NCBI GenBank assembly: GCA_004173415.1
Contig: SEHC01000003.1
Span: 1 to 27,715, forward strand
Direction of reading: 5' to 3'
Length of the DNA: 27,715 nucleotides
DNA from: Lysobacteraceae bacterium
GTDB taxonomy: Bacteria; Pseudomonadota; Gammaproteobacteria; Xanthomonadales; Xanthomonadaceae
Below the pieces are notes generated by a model, which was not told the DNA's origin, did no database searches, and saw only the letters and a list, made by a program, of their open reading frames with translations. The position numbers and the translations under genes are program-made. How positions within the stretch are numbered: the stretch's first letter is position 1; every line of letters starts with the position of its first letter. This document shows, one piece after another, positions 15,916-24,159 of the stretch.

Positions 15916-16131
15916 GTCGCCTTCCCCCTGATGGCGAAAGGTACAACGCCGATCCCGTCGCCGGCCGGCCAACGCGCCTCGGCAGCGTCCCCGGCGCCGC
16001 CACCCTGGAGAACCAGCCCGGAGTGAAGGCAGCCGATTCGTATTACATTGGCCCCGTGCCGCCAGGGGGTGGCGCGGCGATGGGGCGTGCGGTCCGTCGC
16101 AACGTTGATGCGTGTCCGACAGGGGGAAAAC

Positions 16132-17067
16132 ATGTTCAAGTGCTTCGAAGAGGGCTTCGACATCTCGCGGCTGGACCGCGAGCCGTTCAAGTTCAACCAC
16201 CAGTTGCTGTCGCATCCGGCGCTGGCCATGGACAGCCTGTCGCGATCCCTGCCGCAGTTGCCCGCGGACAGGATCATGTATTCGAAGGGCCTTTCGGACC
16301 TGGGCATCAATTTCGACCGTGCCCACATCGAGCACGGGAACGGCAAGACCCTGGAGCAGACGATCGAGACGATCCGGACTTCCAGCTCCTACATCGCGGT
16401 GCGGGACCCGGAGGATCATCCGTCCTTCCGCGAGCTTTACCAGGACCTGGTGGACGACGTCGGCCGGCTGATGCGCGGCAACGGCCGGGCCAGGCGCGCG
16501 ATCACGCCGCGGATGTGGATGTTCATCGCCTCGCCGGGCGCGCAGACCCCCTTCCATTTCGACCGCTACTCGAACTTCCTGATGCAGATCCGCGGCAGCA
16601 AGCAGGTGGCGGTGTTCCCCAACTTCGAGTCCAGCATCGTGCCGCCGCACGAATGCGAGTCGTACATGGACCGGGCCGAGGCCAAGCCGCTGTGGAAGCC
16701 GGAGTTCGACCGCCACGCGACCAAGTTCGACTTCAGCCCCGGCGAGGCCATCCACATCCCCTACATCGCCGGGCATTACGTGAAGAACGGGATGGAGGAT
16801 GTGTCTATTTCGCTGTCGTTCTTCTTCCAGACCGAGCAGACCCGGCGCTGGACCAACGCCATGCGCTTCAACCACCGCGTGCGCCCGCACCTGGCCCGGG
16901 TCGGCATGGTGCCGACCCCCGTCGGCCACCGGTCTTCGCGGGATGCGGCCAAGGCCCTGATGCTGCGGGTAATGGACAAGGGCAGGTCGTGGAGGCTGCG
17001 CCTGTCCGGGGCCAAGCAGGGCTGCATGGGCATGTTAAACGCCGGACTCGCGCTGGCCGTGATCTGA
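16132..17067 (+). CDS. JmjC/cupin-8-like 2-oxoglutarate Fe(II) oxygenase, paralogue B
   Basis: 311 residues from the ATG at 16132, preceded by AGGGGG at five bases. Same architecture as its divergent neighbour: H142 and D144 in TPFHFDRYS and H215 in IAGHYVKNG as likely iron ligands; IRGSKQVAVFP as the probable co-substrate segment; the C-terminus (MRFNHRVRPHLARVGMVPTP) is also conserved. Paralogue B has a longer C-terminal tail (about residues 275-311). The two starts are 216 bases apart, so the genes very likely share a regulatory region, and they probably arose by inverted duplication. Catalysis is expected to be oxidation coupled to 2-oxoglutarate decarboxylation; substrate unknown. Confidence 0.85.
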   Translation: MFKCFEEGFDISRLDREPFKFNHQLLSHPALAMDSLSRSLPQLPADRIMYSKGLSDLGINFDRAHIEHGNGKTLEQTIETIRTSSSYIAVRDPEDHPSFRELYQDLVDDVGRLMRGNGRARRAITPRMWMFIASPGAQTPFHFDRYSNFLMQIRGSKQVAVFPNFESSIVPPHECESYMDRAEAKPLWKPEFDRHATKFDFSPGEAIHIPYIAGHYVKNGMEDVSISLSFFFQTEQTRRWTNAMRFNHRVRPHLARVGMVPTPVGHRSSRDAAKALMLRVMDKGRSWRLRLSGAKQGCMGMLNAGLALAVI

Positions 17068-17100
17068 GCCGCGGGCGTTCGATACGCGCGCCGGCCCGGC

Positions 17101-17106
17101 TATAGT
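17101..17106 (+). promoter_or_regulatory. Candidate -10 element TATAGT
   Basis: TATAGT lies 25 bases before the ATG at 17131, in GC-rich surroundings (GGCTATAGTCC). The hexamer 17 bases upstream is a poor -35 (TTCGAT), so only the -10 is suggested. Confidence 0.35.
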
Positions 17107-17130
17107 CCGCGGCAAACGGCGGGAGCGCGC

Positions 17131-17701
17131 ATGGCAGGCAAGCTGCTGGACACCATCGCCTTCGACACGGCGGCGGAATGGGAAGACTGGCTGCGCCATA
17201 ACCCCGGCGCCGAGGGCCTGTGGCTGAAGATCGCCAAGAAGGATTCCGGCATCGCCACGGTGACCTATGCCGAGGCCCTGGACGTGGCCCTTTGCCACGG
17301 CTGGATCGACGGGCAGAAGAAGGGTTTCGACCAACGCTTCTTCCTGCCGCGCTTCACTCCCCGCCGCCCGCGCAGCCTGTGGTCGAAGATCAACATCGGC
17401 CATGTCCAGCGCCTGGCCGCGGCCGGGCGCATGCAGCCGGCGGGGATGCGAGGCGGAGGCGGCCAGGGCCGACGGTCGCTGGGAGGCCGCCTACCCGGGC
17501 TTCCCGGTGATGGAGGTGCCGGCCGAGCTGGCGGCGGCATTGAGGAAGAACCGCAAGTCGGCCGCGTTCTTCGAGTCGCTGGACAGGACCAACCGCTATT
17601 CGTTCTGCTGGCGGGTACACACGGCAAAGAAAGCGGAAACGCGGCTGGCACGGGCGCAGAAGTTCGTGCAGATGCTCGCCAGGGGCGAGAAGATCCACTA
17701 G
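17131..17701 (+). pseudogene. Frameshifted YdeI/OmpD-associated family protein
   Basis: The start is clear: GGGAG before the ATG at 17131. The first frame runs MAGKLLDTIAFDTAAEWEDW, WLKIAKKDSG, ALCHGWIDGQKK, RFTPRRPRSLWSKINIGHV, ending normally at RMQPAG. From about 17445-17450 family-like sequence continues one frame over (EAEAARADGRWEAAYPG, then AFFESLDRTNRYSF, TAKKAETRLARAQKF, MLARGEKIH, stop 17699-17701). The original frame instead goes on into low-complexity residues and runs past the next gene. A two-base loss or one-base gain near GGCGGGGATGCG explains it. Read through, the product would be about 190 residues, the usual family size. The family has been linked to bacteriocin protection, but its activity is unclear. 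Either a real recent pseudogene or a sequence error; the stop overlaps the convergent exporter gene by two bases. Confidence 0.8.
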
Positions 17702-18585
17702 GTCGGGGCGCGGGTCCTAGCGGGTTTGGGCGTGCGCACGCTCAACCATGCGCCCAGCAGCAACAGGCCGATGGCCAGTGCCTGCGACCAGTGCGGCAGG
17801 GCCTTGCCTGCGACCACCAGCAGCAGCGTGGAAAGCAGCGGCGCCAGGTAGGACAGGCTACCCAGCAGGGCCAGATCGCCATGCTTGGTGCCATGGTCCC
17901 AGAGCAGGAAGGCGGCGCCGACCGGACCCAGGCCCATCAGCGCCAGCACCGCCCATTGCATCGCCGTCGGCGCCACGGTCTGCTCAAGGGCCAGGTGCGC
18001 GCCGGCCCCGAGCAGCGACACCAGTACGCAGGCTACGGTGATCGCGGCGCTGGCCACCGCGGCATGGCGGCGGTTGAGCACCGAATACGCGGCCCAGATC
18101 ACCGCCGCGCACAGCGCCGCCAGGTAACCGGGCAGGTAGCGCGGATCGACCGCCAGGCTGCTGCCGCGGGTCACCAGGACCACGGCGCCGGCCAGGCCGA
18201 GCAGGGTGCCGACGACCTGGATGCCGCGAACGCGCACTCCCGGCAACAGCGCGGCGAACAGCACGATCAGCAGCGGCCACAGGTAGTTGAGCAGGTTGGC
18301 CTCCACCGCGGGCGCGTGCTTCAGGGCGATGAAGTAGAGCGCGTGGTAGCCGAACAGGGCGATGGTGGTCAGGGCCAGCGCCTGCCAGGGCTGGCGCAGC
18401 TCGCGCCAGCCCGCGGTTCCACGCGGCAGGGTGCGCAACAGGCCGAACAGGGCCGCGAAGCCGAAGCCCAGCGCCAGCACCTGGAACGGCGGCAGGCCTT
18501 CGGTGGCCGTGGTCAGCAGGGCCAGCGACGACCACAGCAGGATCGCCAGCAACCCGCTCAGCGTCGCCGTTCGCGTGGATCTCAT
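17698..18585 (-). CDS. DMT-superfamily (EamA, YddG-like) exporter
   Basis: 295 residues from the ATG at 18585, with about ten hydrophobic helices in two EamA repeats. Resembles the aromatic-amino-acid exporter YddG: TATLSGLLAILLWSS at the N-terminus, NLLNYLWPLLIVLFAALLPG in helix four, AAVIWAAYSVLNRR, and GSLSYLAPLLSTLLL near the end. The start is only eight bases after the mtnC stop on the same strand, so it is most likely the last gene of the mtnBDC operon; a role in exporting an amino acid or methionine-salvage by-product is inference. No strong Shine-Dalgarno, consistent with translational coupling. Its 3' end overlaps the convergent YdeI-like gene by three bases. Confidence 0.85.
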   Translation of the reverse strand: MRSTRTATLSGLLAILLWSSLALLTTATEGLPPFQVLALGFGFAALFGLLRTLPRGTAGWRELRQPWQALALTTIALFGYHALYFIALKHAPAVEANLLNYLWPLLIVLFAALLPGVRVRGIQVVGTLLGLAGAVVLVTRGSSLAVDPRYLPGYLAALCAAVIWAAYSVLNRRHAAVASAAITVACVLVSLLGAGAHLALEQTVAPTAMQWAVLALMGLGPVGAAFLLWDHGTKHGDLALLGSLSYLAPLLSTLLLVVAGKALPHWSQALAIGLLLLGAWLSVRTPKPARTRAPT

Positions 18586-18593
18586 CGGCAGGG

Positions 18594-19298
18594 TCAGTGG
18601 GCCGCGTCGAGCCGCAGGTCGGCGAAGCTGGTCGTCCGGTGGTGGCCGTTGGCGGCCTGGCCTTCGCGCGGTTGCGGGTAGTCCTCGGGCCGGTCGACCA
18701 GCACGGTCTGCATGCCGGCGATGCGCGCGGCGTCGAGTTCCTCGACCACGTCGGAGAGGAACAGGATCTGCGCCGGCTCCAGGCCCAGGCGCGCGGCGAT
18801 GGCCTCGTAGCTGCCGGCCTCGCGCTTGCCGCCGACCTCGGTGTCGAACCAGCCGGAGAACAGGCCGCTCAGGTCGCCGGCGTCGCTGTGCCCGAAGAAC
18901 AGTTTCTGCGCCGGCACCGAGCCGGAGGAATACACGTACAGCGGCAGGCCCGAGCCGTGCCATTGGCGCAGCGCCGGGGCCACGTCCGGGTAGATGGGCG
19001 CGGCGAACTCGGCACCGCGGTAACCGGCTTCCCAGATCATCCCCTGCAGCGCCTTCAACGCAGTGTGCTTGCGGTCCTGGTCGATCCAGCCCTGCAGGGT
19101 CTCGACGATGACCTGGTCGCTGCAGATGCTGCCGTGCTCGATGGCCACCGCATCCAGCCAGCGGCGCACTTCCGGGTCGCGGCCGTGCGCGGCGACGAAG
19201 CCCGGCAAGGCCCCGCGCGCATACGGGAACAGCACGTCCTTGATGAAGGAGATGCTGCTGGTGGTGCCCTCGATGTCGGTCAGGATGGCGCGGACCAT
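18594..19298 (-). CDS. mtnC: Enolase-phosphatase E1 (methionine salvage)
   Basis: 234 residues. HAD-type enzyme that enolises and dephosphorylates 2,3-diketo-5-methylthiopentyl-1-phosphate to the acireductone. Catalytic D8 and E10 in LTDIEGTTSSISFIKDVLFPYA are the E1 hallmark; further motifs are YVYSSGSVPAQKLFFGHS, WFDTEVGGKREAGSYEAIA and ILFLSDVVEELDAA. The ATG is one base after the mtnD stop, and GAAGG at the end of mtnD serves as ribosome site. The product is the substrate of the neighbouring MtnD. Single-function protein, not fused to MtnB as in some other lineages. Confidence 0.96.
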   Translation of the reverse strand: MVRAILTDIEGTTSSISFIKDVLFPYARGALPGFVAAHGRDPEVRRWLDAVAIEHGSICSDQVIVETLQGWIDQDRKHTALKALQGMIWEAGYRGAEFAAPIYPDVAPALRQWHGSGLPLYVYSSGSVPAQKLFFGHSDAGDLSGLFSGWFDTEVGGKREAGSYEAIAARLGLEPAQILFLSDVVEELDAARIAGMQTVLVDRPEDYPQPREGQAANGHHRTTSFADLRLDAAH

Positions 19299-19299
19299 G

Positions 19300-19857
19300 T
19301 CAGGCCTTCTTTTCCGGCTGGTAGCGGGGGAAGCGCGTGGCGATCTCCTCGCCGGTGAAATGGCCGACCCAGCCATCCGGCTCGGTGAAGAAGCGGATGG
19401 CGATGAAGCTGGGCTCGTCGCCCATGTCGAACCAGTGCAGGGTGCTGTCGGGCACGGCGATCAGGTCGTCCTGCACGCACTCGACCTCATAGACCTTGTC
19501 GCCGACGTGCAGGGTGAACAAGCCGGACCCGGCGACGAAGAAGCGGACCTCGTCTTCCTTGTGGTAATGCTCGTCGAGGAACTTGGCCCGCATCGCCTCG
19601 CGCTGCGGGTTGTCCGGGGCGATGCTGACCACGTCCACGGTCTTGAAGCCGCGCTCGGCGACCAGGCGGTCGATGTCGGTCCTGTAGGCCGCCATCACTT
19701 CCTCGGGGCTGGCGCCCGGGGCCAGCGGATGGGCCGCCTTCCAGCGTTCGAAGGTCACCCCGATCTTCAGCAGCTCGGTGGCGATGAAGTCGGGATCATA
19801 GGTGGCGAACTCCGGCGTGTCCGGGGTCTGGTCGTGGAAGATGCGCAGACGGCTCAT
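19300..19857 (-). CDS. mtnD: Acireductone dioxygenase
   Basis: 185 residues, a cupin. Uses oxygen to split acireductone; the iron form yields the methionine precursor 2-keto-4-methylthiobutyrate plus formate, the nickel form gives an off-pathway product with carbon monoxide. Metal ligands H97, H99 and E103 (DEHYHKEDEVRFFV) and H141 (STLHWFDMG) sit within one residue of those in the Klebsiella enzyme. Other matches: RIFHDQTPDTP at the N-terminus and FFTEPDGWVGHFTG near the end. It lies between mtnB (92 bases upstream) and mtnC (one base downstream). Confidence 0.96.
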   Translation of the reverse strand: MSRLRIFHDQTPDTPEFATYDPDFIATELLKIGVTFERWKAAHPLAPGASPEEVMAAYRTDIDRLVAERGFKTVDVVSIAPDNPQREAMRAKFLDEHYHKEDEVRFFVAGSGLFTLHVGDKVYEVECVQDDLIAVPDSTLHWFDMGDEPSFIAIRFFTEPDGWVGHFTGEEIATRFPRYQPEKKA

Positions 19858-19949
19858 GGCGGGGGCTCGAGTGTCGGGAAGGAAAGGAGCGTAGCAAACG
19901 CGATGCCAGCGCCCGGCCACGGCGGCGGAACGCAGTGGTGCAGCCGGCC

Positions 19950-20591
19950 TCAGCCGTGGCAGCCCAGCTTGCGCAGCTCCAGCTCGCAGTGGAACAGGAA
20001 CTCGAAGGCCTCCAGGTGCCGGCGTGCCTCGGCCATGTCGCGGCCCCAGGCGTAGAGGCCGTGGCCGTCGATCAGGTAGCCCCATAGGGTCTGCCGGTCG
20101 AGCAGGGCGTCGACCTGGGCGGCCAGGGTATGCATGTCCTGGGTGTTGGCCAGCACCGGCACGTCGATCGCCGTTTCATGGGTGGTGTTGCCATGGAAGG
20201 CCTTGAGCAGTTCGTAGCCTTCCAGGCGGATGTGGCCCGCGCCGGCGTACAGGCGCGAGGCGATGGTCTGCACCGGGGAATGGGTGTGCAGCACGCAGCC
20301 TATTTCGGGAAAGCGGCGATAGAGCTGGGTGTGCAGCAGGGTCTCGGCGGAAGGACGGTGGGCGGTGGCCACCGGCTGCCCGTCGAAGTCCACCACCATG
20401 ATGTCGTCGACGCCCAGGCGGCCCTTGTCGCGGCCGGACACGGTGATCGCCGCGTGGCGATCGTCCAGTCGTTCGGAGAAGTTGCTGCTGGTCGCCGGCG
20501 TCCACCCGGCCTGGGCCAGTTCGCGCACGTTGGCGATGATTTCCTGCGCGAGTTGCTGCAGGCGGGCGGCGTCGTACGGCAATGCGTTCAT
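19950..20591 (-). CDS. mtnB: Methylthioribulose-1-phosphate dehydratase
   Basis: 213 residues, class II aldolase/adducin fold. Dehydrates 5-methylthioribulose-1-phosphate to the diketone used by MtnC. Motifs: GWTPATSSNFSERL, ITVSGRDKGRLG, the glutamate of PSAETLLHTQ, zinc ligands H102 and H104 in LHTHSPVQ, and the His of LIDGHGLYAWG. First gene of the mtnBDC set. The ATG at 20591 has no clear ribosome site, and a strong terminator ends 32 bases upstream, so its promoter must be very close or the transcript must be nearly leaderless. mtnA, mtnK and mtnP are not in this window. Confidence 0.95.
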   Translation of the reverse strand: MNALPYDAARLQQLAQEIIANVRELAQAGWTPATSSNFSERLDDRHAAITVSGRDKGRLGVDDIMVVDFDGQPVATAHRPSAETLLHTQLYRRFPEIGCVLHTHSPVQTIASRLYAGAGHIRLEGYELLKAFHGNTTHETAIDVPVLANTQDMHTLAAQVDALLDRQTLWGYLIDGHGLYAWGRDMAEARRHLEAFEFLFHCELELRKLGCHG

Positions 20592-20622
20592 GGCCCGAGT
20601 TTACAAAATCGGCGCAGCAAAC

Positions 20623-20653
20623 GAAAACGGCGCGGGAATTCCGCGCCGTTTTC
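20623..20653 (-). terminator. Strong Rho-independent terminator after permease gene
   Basis: GAAAACGGCGCGG (20623-20635) pairs perfectly over 13 bp with CCGCGCCGTTTTC (20641-20653); the loop is five bases. Read on the minus strand, the stem ends in TTTTCGTTT, a U-rich tract, 20 bases after the permease stop. The A/T flanks on both sides mean it could work in both directions. Confidence 0.85.
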
Positions 20654-20672
20654 ACCTTCCATCAAGCCTGGA

Positions 20673-22217
20673 TCAGGCCTGCGGACCCTCGTGGAACGGA
20701 GGTTCCGGCTCCAGGCGCTCGGCCGCGGCGGCGGTATGCGCGGCGCTGCCGGGCGAAAGCTCGCTCTTGCGATAGCCGTAGAACGCGTAGACCACCGCGC
20801 CGATCGCCGCCCAGATGAAGAACAGGCTGATCGTGTACAGCGACAGGTTGAGGAACAGCAGGATGCAGCCGAAGATCGCCAGCGGACAGACCAGCCAGAC
20901 AAGCGGCGTGCGGAACGGACGCGGCCGGTCCGGCTGGGTCTTGCGCAGCACCAGTACGCCGATGGACACCATCATGAAGGCGAACAGGGTGCCCGAGTTG
21001 GAGATGTCGGCCAGGATGCCCACCGGGAACAGTGCCGCGAACAGCGACACGAACAGGCCGGTGATGATGGTGACCACGTGCGGGGTGTGGAAGCGCGGAT
21101 GCACCTTCGACAGGATTCCCGGCAGCAGGCCGTCGCGCGACATGGTGAAGAAGATGCGGGTCTGGCCGTAGATCATCATCAGGATGACCGAGGGCAGGGC
21201 CAGTGCGGCGGCGATGCCGATCGCGTTGCCCCAGCCGGCGAAGCCAAGCATCCGCAGCACGTGCGCCAGCGGCTCGTTGCTGCAGACCAGGGCCTCGCTG
21301 CCCTTGCAGGCGGCGGCCAGTTCCGGCGTGCCCGGGTGCAGGGCCAGGCCATTGGCGCCCATCATCGGCTGCGCGCCGTTGGCGCCCACCGCACCGTAGC
21401 TGACCAGCATGTAGAAGATCGTGCACACAGCGAGCGATGCGATCAGGCCGATCGGGATGTTGCGGTTGGGGTTCTTGGTTTCTTCGGCCGCGGTGGAGAC
21501 GGCATCGAAACCGACGTAGGCGAAGAAGATCGATGCGGCTGCGCCGAGCACGCCGATGCCGCCCAGCGGGCTGCCCCAGCCGGTCGGGAAGAAGGGCTGG
21601 AAGTTCGCGTCCTGCGCGGCGGGGACGGCGATGGCGATGAAGGCGGTCAGGGCGATGACCTTGATCGCGACCAGCACCGCGTTGACCTTGGCCGACTTGG
21701 AGGTGCCGATCACCAGCAGGAAGGTCACCAGCAGGGAGATCAGGAAGGCCAGCAGGTTGAAGCTGCCACCCGCGTACGGACCGGTGCGCAGCGCTTCGGG
21801 GATCTGGTAGCCGGCACTGAGCAGCAGGCCGTTCATGTACCCCGACCAGCCGACCGCGACCGCGCCGGCGGCCACCGCGTACTCGAGCACCAGTGCCCAG
21901 CCGACGGTCCAGGCCAGGGCTTCGCCCATCACCGCGTAGGTGTAGGTATAGGCCGAGCCGGAGACCGGCACCATCGCCGCGAGTTCGGAATAGGCCAGGG
22001 CGGCCAGCCCGCAGACCACGGCGGCGATCACGAACGCGATCATCATCGCCGGCCCCGCTTTCTGGCCGGCCTCGGCGGTCAACACGAAGATGCCGGTGCC
22101 GATGATGGCACCGATGCCGAGCATGGTCAGCTGGAACGCGCCGAGCTGTCGCTTGAGCGACTTCTTTCCGGCGGTGGCAAGGATTTGGTCGAGCGGCTTG
22201 ACGCGCCAAGATGACAT
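20673..22217 (-). CDS. APC-superfamily amino-acid permease
   Basis: 514 residues from the ATG at 22217, with 12 or more membrane helices. Matches the CAT/YfnA group: KRQLGAFQLTMLGIGAIIGTGIFVL (helix 1 with the GxGxxG substrate loop; split as KRQLGAFQLTM and GIGAIIGTGIF), AYSELAAMVPVSGSAYTYTY in helices 2-3, IFFAYVGFDAVSTAAEETKNP, and GQTRIFFTMSRDGLLP. The charged N-terminus (VKPLDQILATAGKKSLKRQ) is typical. It imports an amino acid, probably by proton coupling; substrate is not clear, cationic or neutral amino acids being likely. A GGGGA lies nine bases before the start. It is divergent from the Nudix gene (156 bases) and closed by a strong terminator. Confidence 0.92.
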   Translation of the reverse strand: MSSWRVKPLDQILATAGKKSLKRQLGAFQLTMLGIGAIIGTGIFVLTAEAGQKAGPAMMIAFVIAAVVCGLAALAYSELAAMVPVSGSAYTYTYAVMGEALAWTVGWALVLEYAVAAGAVAVGWSGYMNGLLLSAGYQIPEALRTGPYAGGSFNLLAFLISLLVTFLLVIGTSKSAKVNAVLVAIKVIALTAFIAIAVPAAQDANFQPFFPTGWGSPLGGIGVLGAAASIFFAYVGFDAVSTAAEETKNPNRNIPIGLIASLAVCTIFYMLVSYGAVGANGAQPMMGANGLALHPGTPELAAACKGSEALVCSNEPLAHVLRMLGFAGWGNAIGIAAALALPSVILMMIYGQTRIFFTMSRDGLLPGILSKVHPRFHTPHVVTIITGLFVSLFAALFPVGILADISNSGTLFAFMMVSIGVLVLRKTQPDRPRPFRTPLVWLVCPLAIFGCILLFLNLSLYTISLFFIWAAIGAVVYAFYGYRKSELSPGSAAHTAAAAERLEPEPPFHEGPQA

Positions 22218-22373
22218 TCGGTGATTCCCCAGTCCCGTTATCGTGAGCCGAACCGGCCACGTAGGGCCGGCGCGGGGTTGCCGAACCTTACCTGTCATGC
22301 CCATGTCGCACAAGGCGCGGTGATGCGCCCTGCGGCGATAATGAAAGCCTGAACAGGCAACCAGGAACCTTCG

Positions 22374-22937
22374 ATGGACGATCGGAACGACGCGGCGCGC
22401 GTGGCGCTGACCTCGCAGCTGCAGGACTACCGGCGACGCTGGCCGCAGGAGGCGGGGGTCGTGGAGGATTTCCTGCTCTTGCTCGGGGATCCATTGGATC
22501 CCTTCCTGCGCGACCGCCTGGCCGGCCATTTCACCAGCGGCGCCTGGCTGGTCAGTGCCGACGGCCAGCGCATCCTGATGACCCATCACCGCAAGCTGGA
22601 GCGCTGGCTGCAGCTGGGCGGGCATGCCGATGGCGAGCGCGACATGGCGCTGGTGGCATTGAAGGAAGCCCAGGAGGAATCCGGGCTGCCCGGCCTGGCC
22701 GTGGAAGGCGAGGAGATCTTCGACCTGGACCGGCACTGGATCCCCGAGCGCAAGGACGTGCCCGGCCACTGGCACTACGACGTGCGCTACGTGGTGCGCG
22801 CGGGCGTCGATGAGAGCTATGTGGTCAGCGAGGAGTCGCACGACCTGGCGTGGCGGCCGATCGCGGAACTTGCAAACGATCCGGACGAATCGATGAGCCG
22901 CATGGCGCGTAAATGGCTGGACAGCCTGCCCTTGTAG
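22374..22937 (+). CDS. Nudix hydrolase
   Basis: 187 residues; AGGAA lies six bases before the ATG. The Nudix box is a variant: LGGHADGERDMALVALKEAQEESGL (two parts here: LGGHADGERD and ALKEAQEESGL). The EExSG core is intact, the Arg of the usual REUxEE is Lys, and the first Glu is shifted by one. The GGHADG form is typical of a subgroup of uncharacterised Nudix proteins with an N-terminal helical part (DYRRRWPQEAGVVEDFLLLL). It should hydrolyse a nucleoside diphosphate linked to another moiety; substrate unknown. A GATAAT at 22337-22342 is a possible -10. It is followed 59 bases later by the 3' end of serA, convergent. Confidence 0.88.
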   Translation: MDDRNDAARVALTSQLQDYRRRWPQEAGVVEDFLLLLGDPLDPFLRDRLAGHFTSGAWLVSADGQRILMTHHRKLERWLQLGGHADGERDMALVALKEAQEESGLPGLAVEGEEIFDLDRHWIPERKDVPGHWHYDVRYVVRAGVDESYVVSEESHDLAWRPIAELANDPDESMSRMARKWLDSLPL

Positions 22938-22996
22938 ATCCAGGCCTGCCCGAATGCATTGCCTTTGCAGGTCCGAGTTTGCTCGGATGCCCTGGC

Positions 22997-24159
22997 TCAA
23001 TAAAGCACCCGCGTCCGCAACGTCCCCGGTACCGCCCCCAGTGCTGCCTTCAGCTCGCCGGCCTGCTGTTCCGAAGCCGACACGTCGATCACCACGTAGC
23101 CGACCCGCGCGTCGGTGCGCAGGAACTGGCCGTCGATGTTGATGCCCTGTTCGCGGAAGATGTCGTTGACCCGCGACAGCACGCCCGGCACGTTGCGGTG
23201 GATGTGCATGATGCGGCAGCTGCCCTCGTGGCCGGGGAGGGTCACTTCCGGGAAGTTCACCGCCGACAGCCGCCCACGTGCGGGGTCAGGATCACGTTGT
23301 CCTTGCCGGCCAGCGGCGAGACGAAGGCATCGTCGTTGCCCTTGGGTTCGACCGGGAACACGTCCACCGCCGCGCCGCCGATCTGGCCCGCATCCAGCGC
23401 CGCGCTGAGCGCGTCGATGTCGACCACGGTGCCGCGCGAGGCATTGATCAGGTGCGCGCCGCGCTTCATCCGCGCGATCTGCGCGGCGCCGAACATGTCC
23501 TTGGTCGCCGCGGTCTCCGGCACGTGCAGGGTGACCACGTCCGAACGCTCCAGCAGGTCGTCCAGGCCCAGCGAGGAGCGCGCATTGCCCAGCGACAGCT
23601 TGGTCTCGATGTCGTGGAACAGCACGTTCATGCCGATCGCCTCGGCCAGCACCCCGACCTGGGTGCCGATGTGGCCGTAGCCGATGATGCCCAGGGTCTT
23701 GCCGCGCGCCTCGTGGCTGCCGGCGGCCGACTTCGACCAGCCGCCACGGTGGCATTGCGCGCTCTTCTGCGGGATCCCGCGCATCAGCATGATCGCCTCG
23801 GCGATGACCAGTTCGGCCACGCTGCGGGTGTTGGAATACGGCGCGTTGAATACCGGGATGCCGGCCAGCTCGGCCGCGTCGGTGTCGACCTGGTTGGTGC
23901 CGATGCAGAAGCAGCCGATCGCCATCAGCCGGCGCGCATGCGCCAGGACCTCGGGCGTGAGCTGGGTCCGTGAGCGGATGCCGATGATGTGGGCCTCGGC
24001 GATGCGCTTCTTCAGCTCGTCCTCGGGCAGCGACTTGGCGTGGGTCTCGATCTGCGAATAGCCAGCGGCATGGAAGGTGTCGATGGCGGTCTGGCTGAGG
24101 CCTTCCAGCAGCAGGATGCGGATGTCCTGCTTGGGGTACGAGGTCTTTTTGTTCGACAT
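22997..24159 (-). pseudogene. serA: D-3-phosphoglycerate dehydrogenase, disrupted by a deletion-frameshift
   Basis: The start is the ATG at 24159 (MSNKKTSYPKQDIRILLLEG). The first frame covers the substrate and NAD domains: IGIRSRTQLTPEVL, GCFCIGTNQVD, NAPYSNTRSVAELVI, the Rossmann GYGHIGTQVG, INASRGTVVDIDAL, and the catalytic H294 in ILTPHVGG. It then reads CRR and stops at 23257. The rest of SerA is one frame over: LSAVNFPEVTLP, the ACT domain (MHIHRNVPGVLSRVNDIF, FLRTDARVGYVVIDV), and the normal end TRVLY at 22997. By comparison with E. coli SerA, 26 residues between GG and LSAVNF are missing, a net loss of 79 nt near 23267-23272. SerA makes 3-phosphohydroxypyruvate for serine synthesis. 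As read, the product would lack the end of the catalytic domain and the regulatory ACT domain. Real mutation or assembly error is undecided. Confidence 0.88.

Noticed and set aside
19858..20622. SAM or other riboswitch in front of the methionine-salvage genes
   Set aside because: Only 31 bases lie between the terminator and mtnB and 92 between mtnB and mtnD; too short for a SAM riboswitch and no such fold seen.
20130..22214. 694-codon plus-strand reading frame opposite mtnB and the permease gene
   Set aside because: Antisense shadow with composition typical of GC-rich noncoding frames; both minus-strand genes show clear family motifs.
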